Below, piece after piece: positions 1-13,246 of a stretch of 64,000 bases of DNA (position 1 is its first letter; each line of letters opens with the position of its first letter). The translations under genes and the position numbers were made by a program. The notes beneath the pieces are model-generated. The model had not been told where the DNA came from. It saw only the letters and a list, made by a program, of their open reading frames with translations, and searched no databases. Source of the stretch: Gigaspora rosea. Taxonomy: Eukaryota > Glomeromycota > Glomeromycetes > Diversisporales > Gigasporaceae. The stretch covers positions 1 through 64,000 of the forward strand of contig QKWP01000367.1 in the NCBI GenBank assembly GCA_003550325.1, read 5' to 3'.

Positions 1-72
1 ATGCGATCTAAGTAAAAATTTTTTTTTGTTGCACTACTTATGATCGCTAGTGTAGTTGCCAACTCGATCAAC

Positions 73-258
73 TAATCGATTAATCGATTTTTGATTCATA
101 TCACTAATTCGGATTTCAAACTAGTTTGACAAACTTCGGACCGAACCCGGACCGAACTCAAACTTGACTAAAAAGTTTGAAACAAAAAGTATGAGTTCGG
201 TTCGAAAATCGAACCGGATTCAAACTTGACAAAAGTCCAGTTCGGTCCGATCCGATAG
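73..258. mobile_element. hAT-like non-autonomous element, fragment (word ACCGAAC)
   Basis: A GC-richer patch in AT-rich DNA with several copies of ACCGAAC/GTTCGGT-type words in both orientations. The right end reads GATAGGAGCCCTA, whose reverse complement (TAGGGCTCC) looks like a hAT terminus. The left end is not clear. It may abut another end at 49-80 that carries AATCGAT words. No coding potential. Confidence 0.45.
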
Positions 259-2576
259 GAGCCCTAAACCAAACCAAATATACAAAATTCAAATAATTAT
301 ATTGAAGGAGGCTTGTTATATTTGGCAAATGGATAAGTCAAGGTTCAGTCATATATACTTTGGGCAGTAACTCTCTATTAATAAACAACTACAGTATTTA
401 TAGTACATTAGAACACTAAATACAACAATTATAGCAGTCTCACTACAGTTTTAGTATTTGAAAATTAGTCAAACAAGAAAATTTTAATATTACTTGTACA
501 AGAAATAGAAACAAAGATATATTAATATACCACTTAGTAGTAGATAATTAGTTTATTTTAGTAAATATAAAAAATATAAAAAGTAATAAAGTTGTTAATT
601 TAATCACAAATAATCTCTCAATTCTTCTAGTCAAAAGTTTTTATTATATACTTTATCTATCTTAAAATTTATTAATTGTAATATTTTAACCTTTGACAGT
701 CTTGCCAGTATTTATTTATTTGTAGAATTAAAAACTAGAAAAGCTATATATGTGAACTAAACTAATCCCTTATATCCAACTTTGCAAATCTAACATCACT
801 CAATAACTTCTAAGAGTACTATAATGCGACCTGTCACACTACTTTACAGATAAAGTAAACTACTTCGTCAGTCTATCAAAAGCAAAAAAAAAAATTTCTT
901 TAAATCCCTCTCACCTAAATGAAAAACCAAATACTAACACTAAAAAAAACAAATTACTAGATAAGAAAGACAAAGAAAAATTCTTTGCTTAAGACGAAAG
1001 CTAATGAAAATAAATAATGATGATAAATAAGATAAAAATTATATAATACTGCACAGGAAAACGCCCCATCTAAGTATTATATAAAAGAAAAGAAACTACG
1101 TCTACAAGAATATTCTAGAAAGAAATTTCATTTTAGTATTTCCTCTATACTATTGCACATGTTTTCATTGTTTATTACAAGATCCTGTACACAAGTCATG
1201 ACTTGCCTCCATTTTGGTAGATGCTATCCCAATTTGGAAATTGTAAACAATGCCAATCTTTTGGAGGAATAAGCTAGATTTTCTACTTTTTGGCAAAATT
1301 TTGAAAAGTTCAAAGAGAAATATTGAAAGTACTAACATTGAAGAGAATGTAAGTTTTATGTTTTGCAGAATATTATATTTAATTCAAAGTATATTTCTGC
1401 CTAAGCTTTTGTATCTTTTGACAAAAAACCTTAGGGTTTTAGCCCTACTACAACTTCTATAGCAACAAAGTCTTCTATCTGAAGAAATCAAACTATAAGG
1501 AGAGTTCTTTTTCAACTCTATTTCAGTTCATCTTAACATAAAATCTGTTTCCTTTATCAAGTTACTTCTGATAAGGTCTTTGTTATGTACAAACATAATA
1601 ACTATAGATTAGTCTTTTTAAAAAATTTGGTATGAGGAATCATTAGAAAGAGTTCTGTCTTATTAATTGTAATATATTTTTTAATCATCTATTTATTCTA
1701 TATAAATAATTTATTTCTATTAGCATCCATTAGTCATATATATTATTAATATTATTAACACTTTTTTACCTTTTTATCTTTTTTACTTATTTTACTTTTT
1801 CAAATTATTTTACTAGAAATCCTATTTGAAGTAATATATCAATACAGCCAAAAATATATAAGATACCATTTTGAATTTCAAAAATGTGTGCTTAGAACTA
1901 TAGTTAGGTTTTACAGCTTATAATATGCATAGAAAAACAATATTTTTTCTAGTATTTTGATCAGTGTTAGCATTTGGACTATGTCAAATAAAAATTTTAT
2001 TTGGATATCATCACGAAGTTATTTTTATGTAGACTTATGTATTTAAAAATTATATATAAGTCTACAAACCTAATGTAGACTTACATAGCATAATTTATAC
2101 ATAAATTTAATTTTAAATAATATTTATTTAACAGTTATGTAACAAAAATTTAAAATATAAAATTGTGTTAAGTAGCCAAATAAGTAAATGTAGAATGAAA
2201 TAAAAGTTATAATTAAGGTTAGGGTTAGAATTGGAGTTGGAATTAGGGGTAAAATTGTGAGAGAAGCATTTTTAATTAAAAATATAACAGGGGTTACCCT
2301 AGTAAAATTTTGAGATATTGACTATTTCTTTTTCTTAAAATTTATATAAAAATTTATTTATATTTTATAATATATAAAGGTTACATAATTATATACATAA
2401 AATTTATTAATATATAATGATTATATAAAATTTTTTTTAAATTTTACGATATATAAGATTTATATAAAATTTTATTTAAATTTTACAATATATAAAAGTT
2501 ATAAAGTTATAATATATAAAATTTATTAATATATAAAATTTATGTAAAAAATTTATTTGGATATTTATAGCATATA
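259..2576. other. AT-rich intergenic DNA without recognised genes
   Basis: Stops are dense in all frames and almost no CG dinucleotides occur. A telomere-like GGTTAGGGTTAG tract lies at 2217-2228. From about 2370 to 2570 the sequence is a degenerate repeat of TATATAAAATTTATT-like units. No gene seen. Confidence 0.6.
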
Positions 2577-3153
2577 AGGGAGATAGGAGTATTGTGAACA
2601 GGGGAGTATTGTGGACAGGATGGGTAGCTTATAATCTAGTGATCAGAATTGGATGATTTTTATACCATTCGAATCGTCTCTTTGAGACAATTCGAATGGT
2701 ATAAAAATCAACCAATTCCGATCACTATATCACACGATATCGTTATTTATACAAAATATAAGTTTTTGTATATATTTGAAAATCTGCAAATTTTTACATA
2801 ATATACCTTTAACGATCTTGGGATCCTGTGATTGGATTTTAACGATTTTGTACTTGTTAGAATCACCTCACTGAGACGGTCATTTGGCGGTAAAATCATC
2901 CAAAACGGACCAGTAGATCAAATTTCATCATTGTGTCCACAATACCCCCTTTCTTCTAAATTTAATTTTTATATTCTATTTTGTGTACCAATTATTTGTA
3001 TCTAAAACAATATATGATATAAAGATTTTTTTGCAGTAATTTATTCTTTATTAAGCATAGTTCAAATAATAAAAATTGTATAAAAATCTATTTGATTTTT
3101 AAAAAGTTTTATTAGTAGAAACTCTAACATGTCCATAATACCACCATCTCCCT
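2577..3153. mobile_element. pogo/Tc1-type MITE with TA target duplication
   Basis: The termini are inverted repeats (left AGGGAGATAGGAGTATTGTG; right, reverse-complemented, AGGGAGATGGTGGTATTATG) flanked by TA on both sides. The ends share AGGGAGAYNGGRGTATTGTGA with the complete pogo-like transposon at 11255-14222. Both elements also carry a subterminal hairpin built on TACCATTCGAAT, here at 2657-2707. The segment 2826-2922 is the conserved block ending CCAGTAGATCAAA that recurs in foldback elements at 21.2, 24.8 and 27.1 kb. CpGs are common inside while the flanks nearly lack them, which suggests a recent insertion. No ORF. Confidence 0.85.
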
Positions 3154-3371
3154 TAAAAGTTGCTTAATTATTATATATAAAATTTATAAATATATAAAAT
3201 TTATATAAGCCTTTTTTATAAATTTATTTTTATATATATTCAAATAAATTTTATATAAATTCTATACAGTATTAAATAACATATAAAAATTAACATATAT
3301 AATTTTTATATAGTATTCTATAATATTTATGTAAAGTTGTAGATCTATGTAGATTTTATAAAAAATGTACT

Positions 3372-3645
3372 TGCTGATGATGAACAAATATGGACATGGA
3401 CTAATCCAAATAGTGTCCAAGTTCATATCTTTTCTATATTGAAATTTTTGGAATATTCCGGACTTTTACCCAAGTTTTAGCCTTAATTTTGTTTTATATT
3501 CAGAATATTTTGAAGCTGTAGCCTATGCATTTTATTTGAACTTGTATTTTATATCCAATAAAATAATATGGACAATATGGACATAGTCTATAAATGTCCA
3601 TATCCAATAGTCCATATTGTCCATGTCCATATTTTGCCAACACTA
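3372..3645. mobile_element. hAT-like MITE (word TGGACAT)
   Basis: Repeated TGGACAT/ATGTCCA words sit near both ends in inverted orientation. The right end, reverse-complemented, begins TAGTGTTGGCAAAATATGG; the left end is a diverged version containing ACAAATATGGACATGGAC. TAGNG ends fit hAT elements. The target duplication could not be defined. Confidence 0.55.
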
Positions 3646-5145
3646 ATTTTGATTAACTATACTATATAAACAATATGTTTTCTTTTTAAAATTTGGTTCT
3701 AGCAATGGTTTTATTTTATATATAGACAAAAGTTTATACAATATATAGAACAAGTATTATATAGTAAGTATATAAATTTTAAAAAAAGATTATTTAATAT
3801 TATGAATCTAACCTTATATATTATTGTTGTAAAAGATAAAAAAATACAATTTGGTAATATTGTGATCAAATTTTTTCAATACTACAAAAATTTGTCAATA
3901 CTATACTAGTAAAAAAATCAATATCAATTACAATTTATAGTTTTATTACTTATTACTAATATAGTTAAGTATCTAAAATAAGCCTATTTAGATATTAACT
4001 ACAACTGCTAATTATCTTTCTATCAGTAATCTAGCAAACTGGTTATTCAATTCTAAAGTAAAAAACAATTCTAATATTAAAAAAACAACTATACCAAATT
4101 TGATAAAAATGTGTTGACTTAATAAAAAACTAATATAAACCTATTTCACAAATTAATTCAGAAGCTAGTTCAGGTTCATCACCTTAAAATAATCTGAACA
4201 TGAATTTAAAGTGGATAGTGAACTAGAAAAAGATGAAGACTAGTTTGAATTTAGTAAAATTCTTTTAAAGCAAATAAGACAAAAAGTAAAAAATTGGGTT
4301 TAAAAAAATATATAGGAAAATTTGCTACTAAATATAAAATACTATTAGAAGATCTATTCTTTAAAAAGGCTAAGATTGGAGATTCAAATAGACTATATAT
4401 GAGTTTATTTTTATTAAATAAATAACAAGCAATTATTCCATTATCTGAAAATCTAGCATATGGGCCCTCAAAAGTAGAAACTAGACAATTTGGCAAATCA
4501 CAGGTTTTGAGAAAATTGGCAAAAACTATTTTGTTATACAAAATCAAAATAATCTAAATATAGTATTTCATGATTAACAAACCTGTTTAAACATAATTAT
4601 TAGATCTGTAGATCTGTAGATTGCTTTTAAAATCTCAGTAAATCTATTTTTAGATTTAGTATCAAAAGCTTTTAAGGGCAGTGTCATTAATCACCTGATT
4701 ATTTTTTATCAGAGGCCTACCCCCCTCCCTCTTTTTTAATATATAAATAGTCAGGTTCTTATATATAATTTCAACTTTTTTTACCCCCCTCCCCCCCTAA
4801 AAAATCACCTGATTTTTGTTACTCCCCTAACCGTTATATCACAAAAATTTATTAAGTGATTAGGCTTTCATTATTAAGTAAAAAAGTTTGGGCTTTGAAT
4901 TTTACACCTAATTAATCAAACAGATTAATTTTTAAAAAATTGTCAAATTGTTTGGTTTCTACTTTTGAGGGCCCATATATTTTTAATTACCAATCCAGAT
5001 AAGATTGGCTCTATATCTATATTATTACTATATATAAAATTGGTGATAAACAAATACATAAACAATATTAGTAAATCTGATTATGACCCTTATGAAAAGC
5101 TTTTTGTACTAAGTAAATATTATTTTTTGATATAAGTAATATTGT
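3646..5145. other. AT-rich intergenic DNA with an inverted pair of 45-bp repeats
   Basis: No gene recognised. A roughly 45-bp sequence built around CTACTTTTGAGGGCCCATAT occurs at 4447-4497 (minus) and 4931-4982 (plus), so the interval between may be the remains of a foldback element. Within it, C-rich tracts (TACCCCCCTCC) and AATCACCTGATT repeats lie at 4690-4830. A 98-codon minus-strand open frame at 4251-4547 resembles nothing I know. Confidence 0.4.
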
Positions 5146-6047
5146 AGAGCAGGTTCCTGCTTGTAAGGTTCATTTCAACCCCAGTACCTACTATCCTTTT
5201 TCTATCAGTCCTTACTTAATATATTCCAAACTTCTAATTCAGTTAACCCAGAAAAGTCAATCTACTTGGCATTAAGTGCCATTATGGTTTTTTTCCTATG
5301 GTATCTACTTCTAAAACATAGATCATTTTTATCTAGTATGACTCTAGCACCAGGTTGGTGGACCCTCTTCTCTAAAGAACTTTGATATTTAGTTCTCTGG
5401 CTCAGGTTTTCAATACTCCAGTTTTTGGTTGCATTGTTAAAGAATTTACTACAGTTTAGAACAGTAAAAAACATTCAATCTATATATATAGGCACCAATT
5501 TTGGTGCTTATATAATTAATTCTGAATGGCTAATTTTTATACAATTAATTTTAATTGGCTAAAAATCTCTATATGTTTTCTTTTTTTTATATTAAATGCT
5601 AATTTTTTAAACTCATATAAACTCTAATGTCTTATAATTTCTTTAAAATTAAAAATAAAAAAATTTCTCTGACAAAAATGTAGTTTATCTAAAAATCTAT
5701 CAATTTGTCAAAGGGATTTTTGATTTAATTTTTTTTAAAAAAGTTATAACAATTTAAAGTTTTACTAATAACGAGTAGATATCTTTTACTATCTGGTACT
5801 GTACCTTCTTATTTGGGACTTGCCAAACAGGTTTCTGTTTCGATTTGTCTATATAACAGAACACAACTATATCTAAAAGCTTCTATTCAAGATTGTCAAC
5901 CAAGACTACGGGTAATATATCCAACCAATCAATAAGAAGCAGTTACCGAAATATAGATTTATTTTTTCAAAGTATCACTAGTAGGATTTGAACCCTAGAA
6001 CTGCCACTTGGAGTGACAACTTACCAACTTCTCTAAGTTACCAGACT
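5146..6047 (-). mobile_element. old, 3'-truncated copy of the 1-kb tRNA-headed SINE
   Basis: The reverse complement of this interval aligns by eye with the full SINE at 49571-50597. The head (GGTAACTTAGAGAAGTTGG... then the B-box-like GGTTCAAATCC) lies at 5985-6047. The body matches through GGTACTGGGGTTGAAATGAACC and then jumps to GGAACCTGCTCTAC, so part of the body and the poly-A end are missing. Many C-to-T or G-to-A differences from the full copy point to age and deamination. Confidence 0.6.
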
Positions 6048-8017
6048 TATATTATTTTGACTTTTATATATAGCAATAATTAATAATTGTATATAAATAT
6101 TCATAGGTATGTAAATGAAAAACAATACTAATAAAAAGTTATCCAATTTGTATAAAAATTTAATTGTAGGTGTATTTTTATTTTTCCAAACAATATTACT
6201 TATTGTATAAAATTATTAAAATCATAACTTTTATATATAGAAACTATCTACAATCATATATAAAATTTTTAAAATACCTCTACTAAATTATTTTTTTATA
6301 TTAATTATTTTTTTCATCTTTTTCGCAAGTTTCATCTTAATTTTGCTTATATAGAGGTACTTTTATAAAGTCACTGCTTTTTATAATTACATATTTGGGT
6401 GTGCTCAACTGTGTAATTATAGGGGAGGGTAACTGTATTTAATACATTTATTGGTACAAGTATCTGTAGTTTTTAGCAAACCAATTATTGTATATTTATT
6501 GTTGGACTTAGTAAGTAATTAATATATTAGTTCTGGTATGAATATATAAATTTTGTACAAAACAAAAATGTAACTTTGCCAAAAGAAAAATATTGTAATA
6601 AAACAAAGCTTGGATATATGAATACAGATTTATTTATATTTCAAATTACAACTAAAGATATTTATAAAAATACATCTAAAAAATCTGATATTTTTGATTT
6701 TAATAAATTCAAAACTATTGTTCTTATAAAAGATAAAATTTAGATAAAATAATAACTAAATTAATTTATATTCAAGCCAAAACCTATTACCTATTATAGT
6801 ACAACCTTCCTAAACCAATATGCATGGTGGCTAGCTTTTATATCAGTTTTGATAGATTATCAGTTTTGAGATACTAATAGTTTACTAGTTATATAGCTAT
6901 AAACAAATATGATTGGCTATATTTATTTTATATCTTTATAATATGTTATACAAAACTTATTTGAGCCAATCAAATCAATTTATTTACTAGTCAAATCTGA
7001 TATTTTATAAGTATTTAATTTTTTTGGTATTTGTTATCAAGTTTAACATGTTATCAGTTTTGATTTAAGGAATTGATATGGTTACAACCTTAATATAATC
7101 ACAAAATTTTTAATTTCTAGCTATTATAAGTTATATAAAATTTTATTTTTATATAGTTACAACTTTTTAATTCTTGTTTTCCAAGCTAGTGATTATATCA
7201 AGGTATGATTATACTATTTATATAATATTAATAAAATATATAAAAATGGTAATTGTTATCAAAATGGAATTTAGATTAATATAATAATTAAGTGATAATT
7301 ATTAAGATCTTTAATGATTATAATTTTATAAACTAATGTAATGATCATTAAGATTCTTAACAATCATAATTTCTGTGCATTGAATACAAAAAACATTTAT
7401 TCTGAGAGTAAGTAAATATTTATTTTTTTGGTTCCTTTGTTTTATTTTATATTTTTTTTAACAATAATAATTTTTGTGCATTGATATGCACAAATCACAT
7501 TTGATCTGTAAATAAATATATATTTACTTTTGTTTTTTTTTGTTTATACTTATAATTTTTATTATTTTCTTTTATTTTTTATAAATTTTTTTACAACATA
7601 CTAATTTTTATATAATTGTTTTTAGTTATTGTCATTGTTTTTGAAGTCATTCTTTGGAGTTATTGTCTTAGAAATTGTTCTTTTGGAATCACTATCATTT
7701 TTGAAGGTATTGTAGGTTTTTTTTCTTATTATTAATTTTTTCTCTTATTTTTTATTTACTTTCTGTATATTCCAATTTTTTAGTATATCTTTAGAGTTAC
7801 TGCCATTGGAGTTGCTGCAATTGAAGTTGTCATTATTGAAGTTATTGCTAGAGTAGTCATTTTGATTTTTTTTTTGAACCTTTCATTTTGGTACTATTGC
7901 TTTACTTTGTTTTTTTTTAAATATTATTAGTTGCTTGGTTATTTTTAAAGTTAGTAATTTTAGTAATTAGAAGTATTTTCTTATTCAGCATGTAAATTAT
8001 TAAATTAAAGTATTTGT
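6048..8017. other. AT-rich intergenic DNA
   Basis: No gene recognised and almost no CG. Around 7290-7510 are AT-decayed copies of the ATTAAGATTCTTAACAATCAT / GTGCATT motif that is fresh in the arm at 63655-64000. 7430-7980 is T-rich with repeated GAAGTTATTG / GGAGTTACTG-like words. Confidence 0.45.
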
Positions 8018-8132
8018 ATTATAAAATTTAGTTAATAAAATAATAAAATTTAGTTAATAAAAATTATAAAATTTAGATAATAAAAATTATAAAATTTAGG
8101 CAATAAAATTATAAATTTAGTTAATAAAATAA
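8018..8132. repeat. short tandem repeat, about 25-bp unit
   Basis: About five imperfect head-to-tail copies of AAAATTTAGTTAATAAAATT-like units. The CpG-poor region ends just to the right, at about 8215. Confidence 0.75.
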
Positions 8133-9620
8133 TACATATAAATGTATATACAGATATATGTTATTGTATGTACAGTATATGTATGGATATATGTTATTAT
8201 GTGTTACCTGCACGTAAATATGCACGAGACAATGCACGAGAACAAATATAAATTGCACGTTAGTGCATGCAATATTGCACGGAATCTGCGCCTTATTACG
8301 TGTTATAAACGTGCTATCTCAATCAACTGTCTAGTATAGGATTACCTGCAGGTTCGTGTGGGTCCATATTCAAACTTTTTCGTATATTGCAGTATCATTC
8401 TGTGCTGCAATTTGTTATGGGGAAGATGTGGTTAAGATTGAGCTAGTTTGCGTTGGAACTAATATAGTTTCTATCATAAGTTACCGTTATAAACTTTAAT
8501 ACTCAGGCGATACACAGTATGTGACTTACTAACACATGTTATGTTATTAACGTTATTCATTCCCAGTTAATCTAATATCAAAAATACTAAGTGAGCATAA
8601 TGAACGAAAGTCGACTTTTAAAAAATTCATAGATGACAACTAGGTCGCTTCTATTATCCACGGTTCAATTCTCACGCATTGATTATTAATTCATAGATGT
8701 ATGCATTAATCATGCAAACGATCATATGTTTAAAATAGTAATCGCTACTTTCAAATTTTCTCGGTTTTTGGGTACAGTTTAAGGTAAAATTCATTTACGC
8801 TTACCAAAAAAACTCAGTACATGTATACGTATGTACGTACATCATTTTCTCATCAATGAACAAAATGATTGGTAAAAATGTACAAAACGCTCATTGACGG
8901 ACCATAATTTTTATGATAATATAATAAATAAAAATAAAAATAGGAAGGAATAGAAAAAAAAGGGATCATAAAGACGAACATACTTGTACGATGGAATCGA
9001 CCACCAAAAATACTGTGACGAGACACGACTAAACCGCAGTATATCGATTTTTTTTTTCTTAAATTGTGTCGACAGAAAGAAGAAATCTGCTAATTGACGG
9101 TTAGTAACGAGTAGCATAAAAATGGTGCCTCAAAATAATAATAATTATATAGAAGTTATATAAAAATCATATATCATTGCACTTCTGCTTGCCAGAATGC
9201 TTCTATTAGATGATCAATTATGTATAAATAGTGTAAAGACTATTGCTATTACATATTCATGTATTTCGGCATTAATAATAACATATTAACATTTTTGCAG
9301 TTTAATGATGCTGAAATATTTAGCAAGCGGATAATCATACGATATCAGATTTTTTTTACTGCATAATGTAACATATGTAAGATCCTAAATATTTAAAGGC
9401 AAACAACGTAAAATTCATATTTCACTTTGATTTGCATTCATTTTTTGAAATGGATAATTTTGAAACTGTCGACGAATCCAGACTTTCGTATTAACGATGA
9501 TCCAGACTTTACATTATCGATGTGGGTGAAACTATTTATAAAGCTGCTTCAAAAATAAAATGTAATGTATTTGTACTAGTTATTGTAATAAAAAACAATG
9601 AATTTCGAAAGTAATTGATT
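8133..9620. other. intergenic DNA, CpG-containing, no gene recognised
   Basis: From about 8215 the composition changes and CG dinucleotides become frequent. 8218-8310 holds several TGCACG/CGTGCA words resembling the GTGCACT words in the 60.4 and 63.8 kb arms. The short open frames here match no family I recognise. Confidence 0.4.
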
Positions 9621-9851
9621 TAGAGTGCTCTCAAGCATCTCTCTCAATGGGACGATTAATTAAAGTAATCTTACGATAACTTTGCCGAAGAATTCATGTT
9701 GCGAAATGCGCTATTATAAAAAAAAAAGATGGCCTCTGACCATCTTTTTTTTCATCTCGATAATGAATTCGCTTGAATCTAATAATTTATTTTCCACTAA
9801 TTAAAAATTGAGCTTCGAAATTATTAATTTAAATGCTTGAGAGCACCCTTA
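9621..9851. mobile_element. small MITE with GTGCTCTCAAGCAT inverted ends
   Basis: Left end TAGAGTGCTCTCAAGCAT; right end, reverse-complemented, TAAGGGTGCTCTCAAGCAT. An internal hairpin AAAAAGATGG-CCTCTGA-CCATCTTTTT lies near 9724-9752. It has no coding capacity, and the target duplication was not resolved. Confidence 0.6.
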
Positions 9852-11252
9852 ATCGACAATACCTCACAAGAATTCCAACAAATTAATCCAAATGGGAATC
9901 GGGTATGACGATAATGAACAAATTTAAATATGAGGATCACATGTTTAAAATAGCAAACGAAGGAAAAATTAAGAGAATTACAAATTTCTAATGCTATTAA
10001 AGAGCGTGATAAATATAAGATATGCAAATCTTGAGAAAATAAATAATAAATAAAATTTTCAATGCTTAAAACTGGGCAGAGTGCTACAAAAAAGGAGGAA
10101 ATTGACAAATTTCAAAAAAAATTTTTTTTTTTTTTTTTACATAAATCAATTTAGAAAAGGATCCGGAACATGTAAGCAAATTTTGTAGTATAACTCCTTA
10201 AACTTTGTAACTTCTTATAATTTATTATAATATTTAGAGGCTCCACAACAAAAGGTGGTGATGAACCAAAAATATATAAACATATATTTATACGTAAAAT
10301 CTTGTTTTTGCAAAAATAGAATATTTCGAACATACTATTAATAAACTACAAAAAAATTTTTGGCTCATTATGATTTTTTACTGTGGAGTCTCCCATTTTA
10401 TAATATAAAAATTGATCTTGACACAAGTTATAACACTGGGCAAGTAATTTGGCGTATCAAGGTCTAGACCTTGCATCCATATGGGCTATTAACTATAGAT
10501 AGAACTTAGGTACAAATAGTGTAACTAGGTGTCTGAGCCGGTAACAATAACAAAAAGATTGTAACGGGTTTACGGGGAAGGCCCTTAAACCGCGCTTAAC
10601 AAATAAATATGTTAAATAAAGTATGCACAGGCCTCGCCTGAAGTTTAAAAAAAATAAAAATTGAATTTCCAAAGAACTTTTGTCGATAACCCCCTTTTTG
10701 TAGCAGCTCACTCAATTTTAAATATGGAGAATGTTGAACATAAAGTCTGGATAGGTAATAAAAATATTATTTGTATGTATATCAATTCATAAATAATAAA
10801 CTTTTCATTATTATCGAATGAATAATAGTTAAATTTAAAAAAACTTAATGTTTTTTAATCAATTTTGTAAATATTATCTAATCTACATTAGATTAAATTG
10901 ATTAATTATCACATTATCTTATATTACGTAGACAAGTCATCTTTATGGCCGAAAATAGGGGTCTGCAAATGCTTGTGCCGGCACATCGCACCATACCCAG
11001 TCCAGTACCTCATGCCACTATGAACACAAAGGCAACGGCAATTTTAGGCCGGCATTTTTGTGCTGTGCCTACAAAAATATAAAGTTTGTGTTTATATAAA
11101 TTTGGACTATTTTTATGTCAGGTAATTTGTTCCTGTGGGCACAAAAGTGGCAACAAAAATTCTATGGCAAAAGTTTTATCCAACTATATTTTTATATAAG
11201 ATTATATACAAACTAGTACTGTAGTATAACCTACTCAAAAATTTTTTATACA
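9852..11252. other. intergenic DNA, no gene recognised
   Basis: A long T run at 10125-10138 could be the poly-A tail of a minus-strand retroposon, but I cannot define its other end. 10430-10700 is a mid-GC island with no coding signal. 10964-11180 has GTGCC/GGCAC words and the start TAGGGGTCTGCAAATG, so it may be another hAT-like left end; no matching right end was found. Confidence 0.35.
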
Positions 11253-11497
11253 TAAGGGAGACTGGGGTATTGTGACGAAGTTAAGGTTTCTACTATAAAA
11301 AATTTTTACTAACCCGTATAACCCTTTAAATATTTATATCTATCGATCAACATTGCATTCAAAAATAAGCCACGATAAAAAAAAAAGCAAATGACAAATC
11401 GGAATTTATTAAACGATCATCATCATGTGCAACGCATTTTTAAATCTAAAATTTTGAGTGAAAGGGTATTCTGACGAATTCGATTTACATATAATTT

Positions 11498-13246
11498 TTA
11501 AGCCGATTTTTTTTTGGTATTAGATCTAGTCGTTGCACCGCCTTTTTTTTGAGCGGTGGCTTCCTTTTTTTTAGTTAGTGCCTCTTTCTTTTTTGCTGCC
11601 ACTTCTTTTTTTTGGGCTGCCGCTTCTTTTTTTTGAGCTGCAGCCTCTTTTTTTCTTTTAATTTCTTCAGCTTTTCGTTCCGCTTCCTCATTCAACTCAT
11701 TCAACTGACGCCAGCTTTCCTCTTCAGTTAAAAGCCGTGCAAATGGAAGTGTCTTTCGCTTTTTTTTAGGCGGGGTCGACATAGGTTCAGGTTGGCTTTC
11801 AGAACTCGTATGATCAGGTGTCACTTGAGTTTGAGCCTGAGGAACTGGATACTTGAGTGCTAAACGTAATGCACATGTACCAGGGCTCTTGTAAGTTTCC
11901 AATTCCTCACTAAGTTTTTCAACCTGAGATCTCAACAAATCATTCTCGTTTTTTAATATAATATTTTCTTCGTTTAAACTACTAACATTTAGACGAGTAA
12001 AGCGAAGATGATTTGGTTGAGCAAGTAATGGCGAAATTAAAGGTGGGTTAATGGGTTCGTTAAATTGTTCGGTTAATAAAGAAGGGTCTAAACGATCGAT
12101 ACTAATCGCACTAGGATTAAATGGCCATATGCCAGTGGTTCTGTAGGCGTTGCAAATTGCTAGTGGTGTATAGGTCTCAACAAAAACGGGACCAAGAATC
12201 TTCGCGAAGGTATGCTTAGTTACTATTTTACCATTATTAGTATGATACTTTTCGCATGCTTTACTATAATCTTTTTTTAATTTTGCGAACGGAATCTCGG
12301 ACGGCTGTAAAACATGCGTCGTATGAGGTGGTAGAGCAAAGAGAAGGATATTATTTTGGCGACAAAAGTTTACGCTCATGTAGTTAATATGACTTTTGTG
12401 CCCGTCGAGTATTAATAGAACTGGTCGAATGGGTGGGATAGAATTTATAAAATGGTTTAGGTACATTTGGAAAAGACCTTCACGCATGTACCCAGTATCC
12501 GTAAACCCCATAACAGCTCCGGGAGGTGCACCATCTAATAGGCCAGGGATTGCACGAACACCTTTATAAATGAATAAAGGTGGTATGCATGAACCAGCAG
12601 CTGAAATCGTGGGTGCTACTGAAATATGTTCAGTATTATTTCCATGTGCGACTTTGTGAACCTGGCGCGCACCTTTTTTTGCAATAACTTTTTCAGATTT
12701 TGGAATAAGGACGAAACCAGTTTCGTCCATATTCCAAATCTGTGCAGCGGTAAGCGAATTTTCATTGATGATTTTGCCAAGTTTTTCAAAATAATCTTTC
12801 ACAATTGTCGCATTGGCCTTTTGTGCTCGCGCTTCTGATAACTCTTGGGGAGTACGAAACGACAGCTCAGGGTGATCTCTCATGAAACGTACCCACCAAT
12901 CATGACCCGGTCCATTATTATTAAAAGGGTGTGATCGCTTGTTTAATCTTAAGATTTCCATCACACAATAATTAACGCCAGATCTTGTTAGGCCAAATCC
13001 AAGCTTCTGTACATTAATACAATAGCCCGCAAGTTGTTCCTCCTCATGCTCGGTAAGTATAGTTGGTGGGCCAGTACGGTTAGGAGGGTTGCCATTTTTT
13101 ACGGCACGTCTAAGAGATGCCTCTGGGATTCCAAAACTTTTAGCAACACTATTGATACTTGGGCGAGAGTTAGAAGGGTATTTATTTATTTCGTCAAGAG
13201 CCTCACGAATAGTGTTACGTCGATTAATGTAAGAGACTGAAGGCAT
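11498..13246 (-). CDS. pogo/CENP-B-type DDE transposase
   Basis: A single-exon protein of 582 aa, predicted to cut and paste its own element by binding the terminal repeats. Residues 1-60 are helix-turn-helix-like, with SVAKSFGIPEASLRRAV matching the psq/pogo style. About 60-130 resemble a CENP-B DNA-binding domain (TEHEEEQLAGYC, WWVRFMRDHPEL). The catalytic core shows WNMDETG (D174), LLILDGHKSH (D281) and PPHTTHVLQPSEIPF. The third acidic residue falls at E317, where pogo relatives usually read LQPLDV with aspartate. A coiled coil follows (about 415-455, LNEENIILKNENDLLRSQVE), then a PKKKRK nuclear signal and a lysine/alanine repeat tail (KKEAAAQ, 525-575). The start was chosen as the first Met of the open frame, just inside the element. 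It is the only gene in the transposon. Confidence 0.92.
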   Translation of the reverse strand: MPSVSYINRRNTIREALDEINKYPSNSRPSINSVAKSFGIPEASLRRAVKNGNPPNRTGPPTILTEHEEEQLAGYCINVQKLGFGLTRSGVNYCVMEILRLNKRSHPFNNNGPGHDWWVRFMRDHPELSFRTPQELSEARAQKANATIVKDYFEKLGKIINENSLTAAQIWNMDETGFVLIPKSEKVIAKKGARQVHKVAHGNNTEHISVAPTISAAGSCIPPLFIYKGVRAIPGLLDGAPPGAVMGFTDTGYMREGLFQMYLNHFINSIPPIRPVLLILDGHKSHINYMSVNFCRQNNILLFALPPHTTHVLQPSEIPFAKLKKDYSKACEKYHTNNGKIVTKHTFAKILGPVFVETYTPLAICNAYRTTGIWPFNPSAISIDRLDPSLLTEQFNEPINPPLISPLLAQPNHLRFTRLNVSSLNEENIILKNENDLLRSQVEKLSEELETYKSPGTCALRLALKYPVPQAQTQVTPDHTSSESQPEPMSTPPKKKRKTLPFARLLTEEESWRQLNELNEEAERKAEEIKRKKEAAAQKKEAAAQKKEVAAKKKEALTKKKEATAQKKGGATTRSNTKKKSA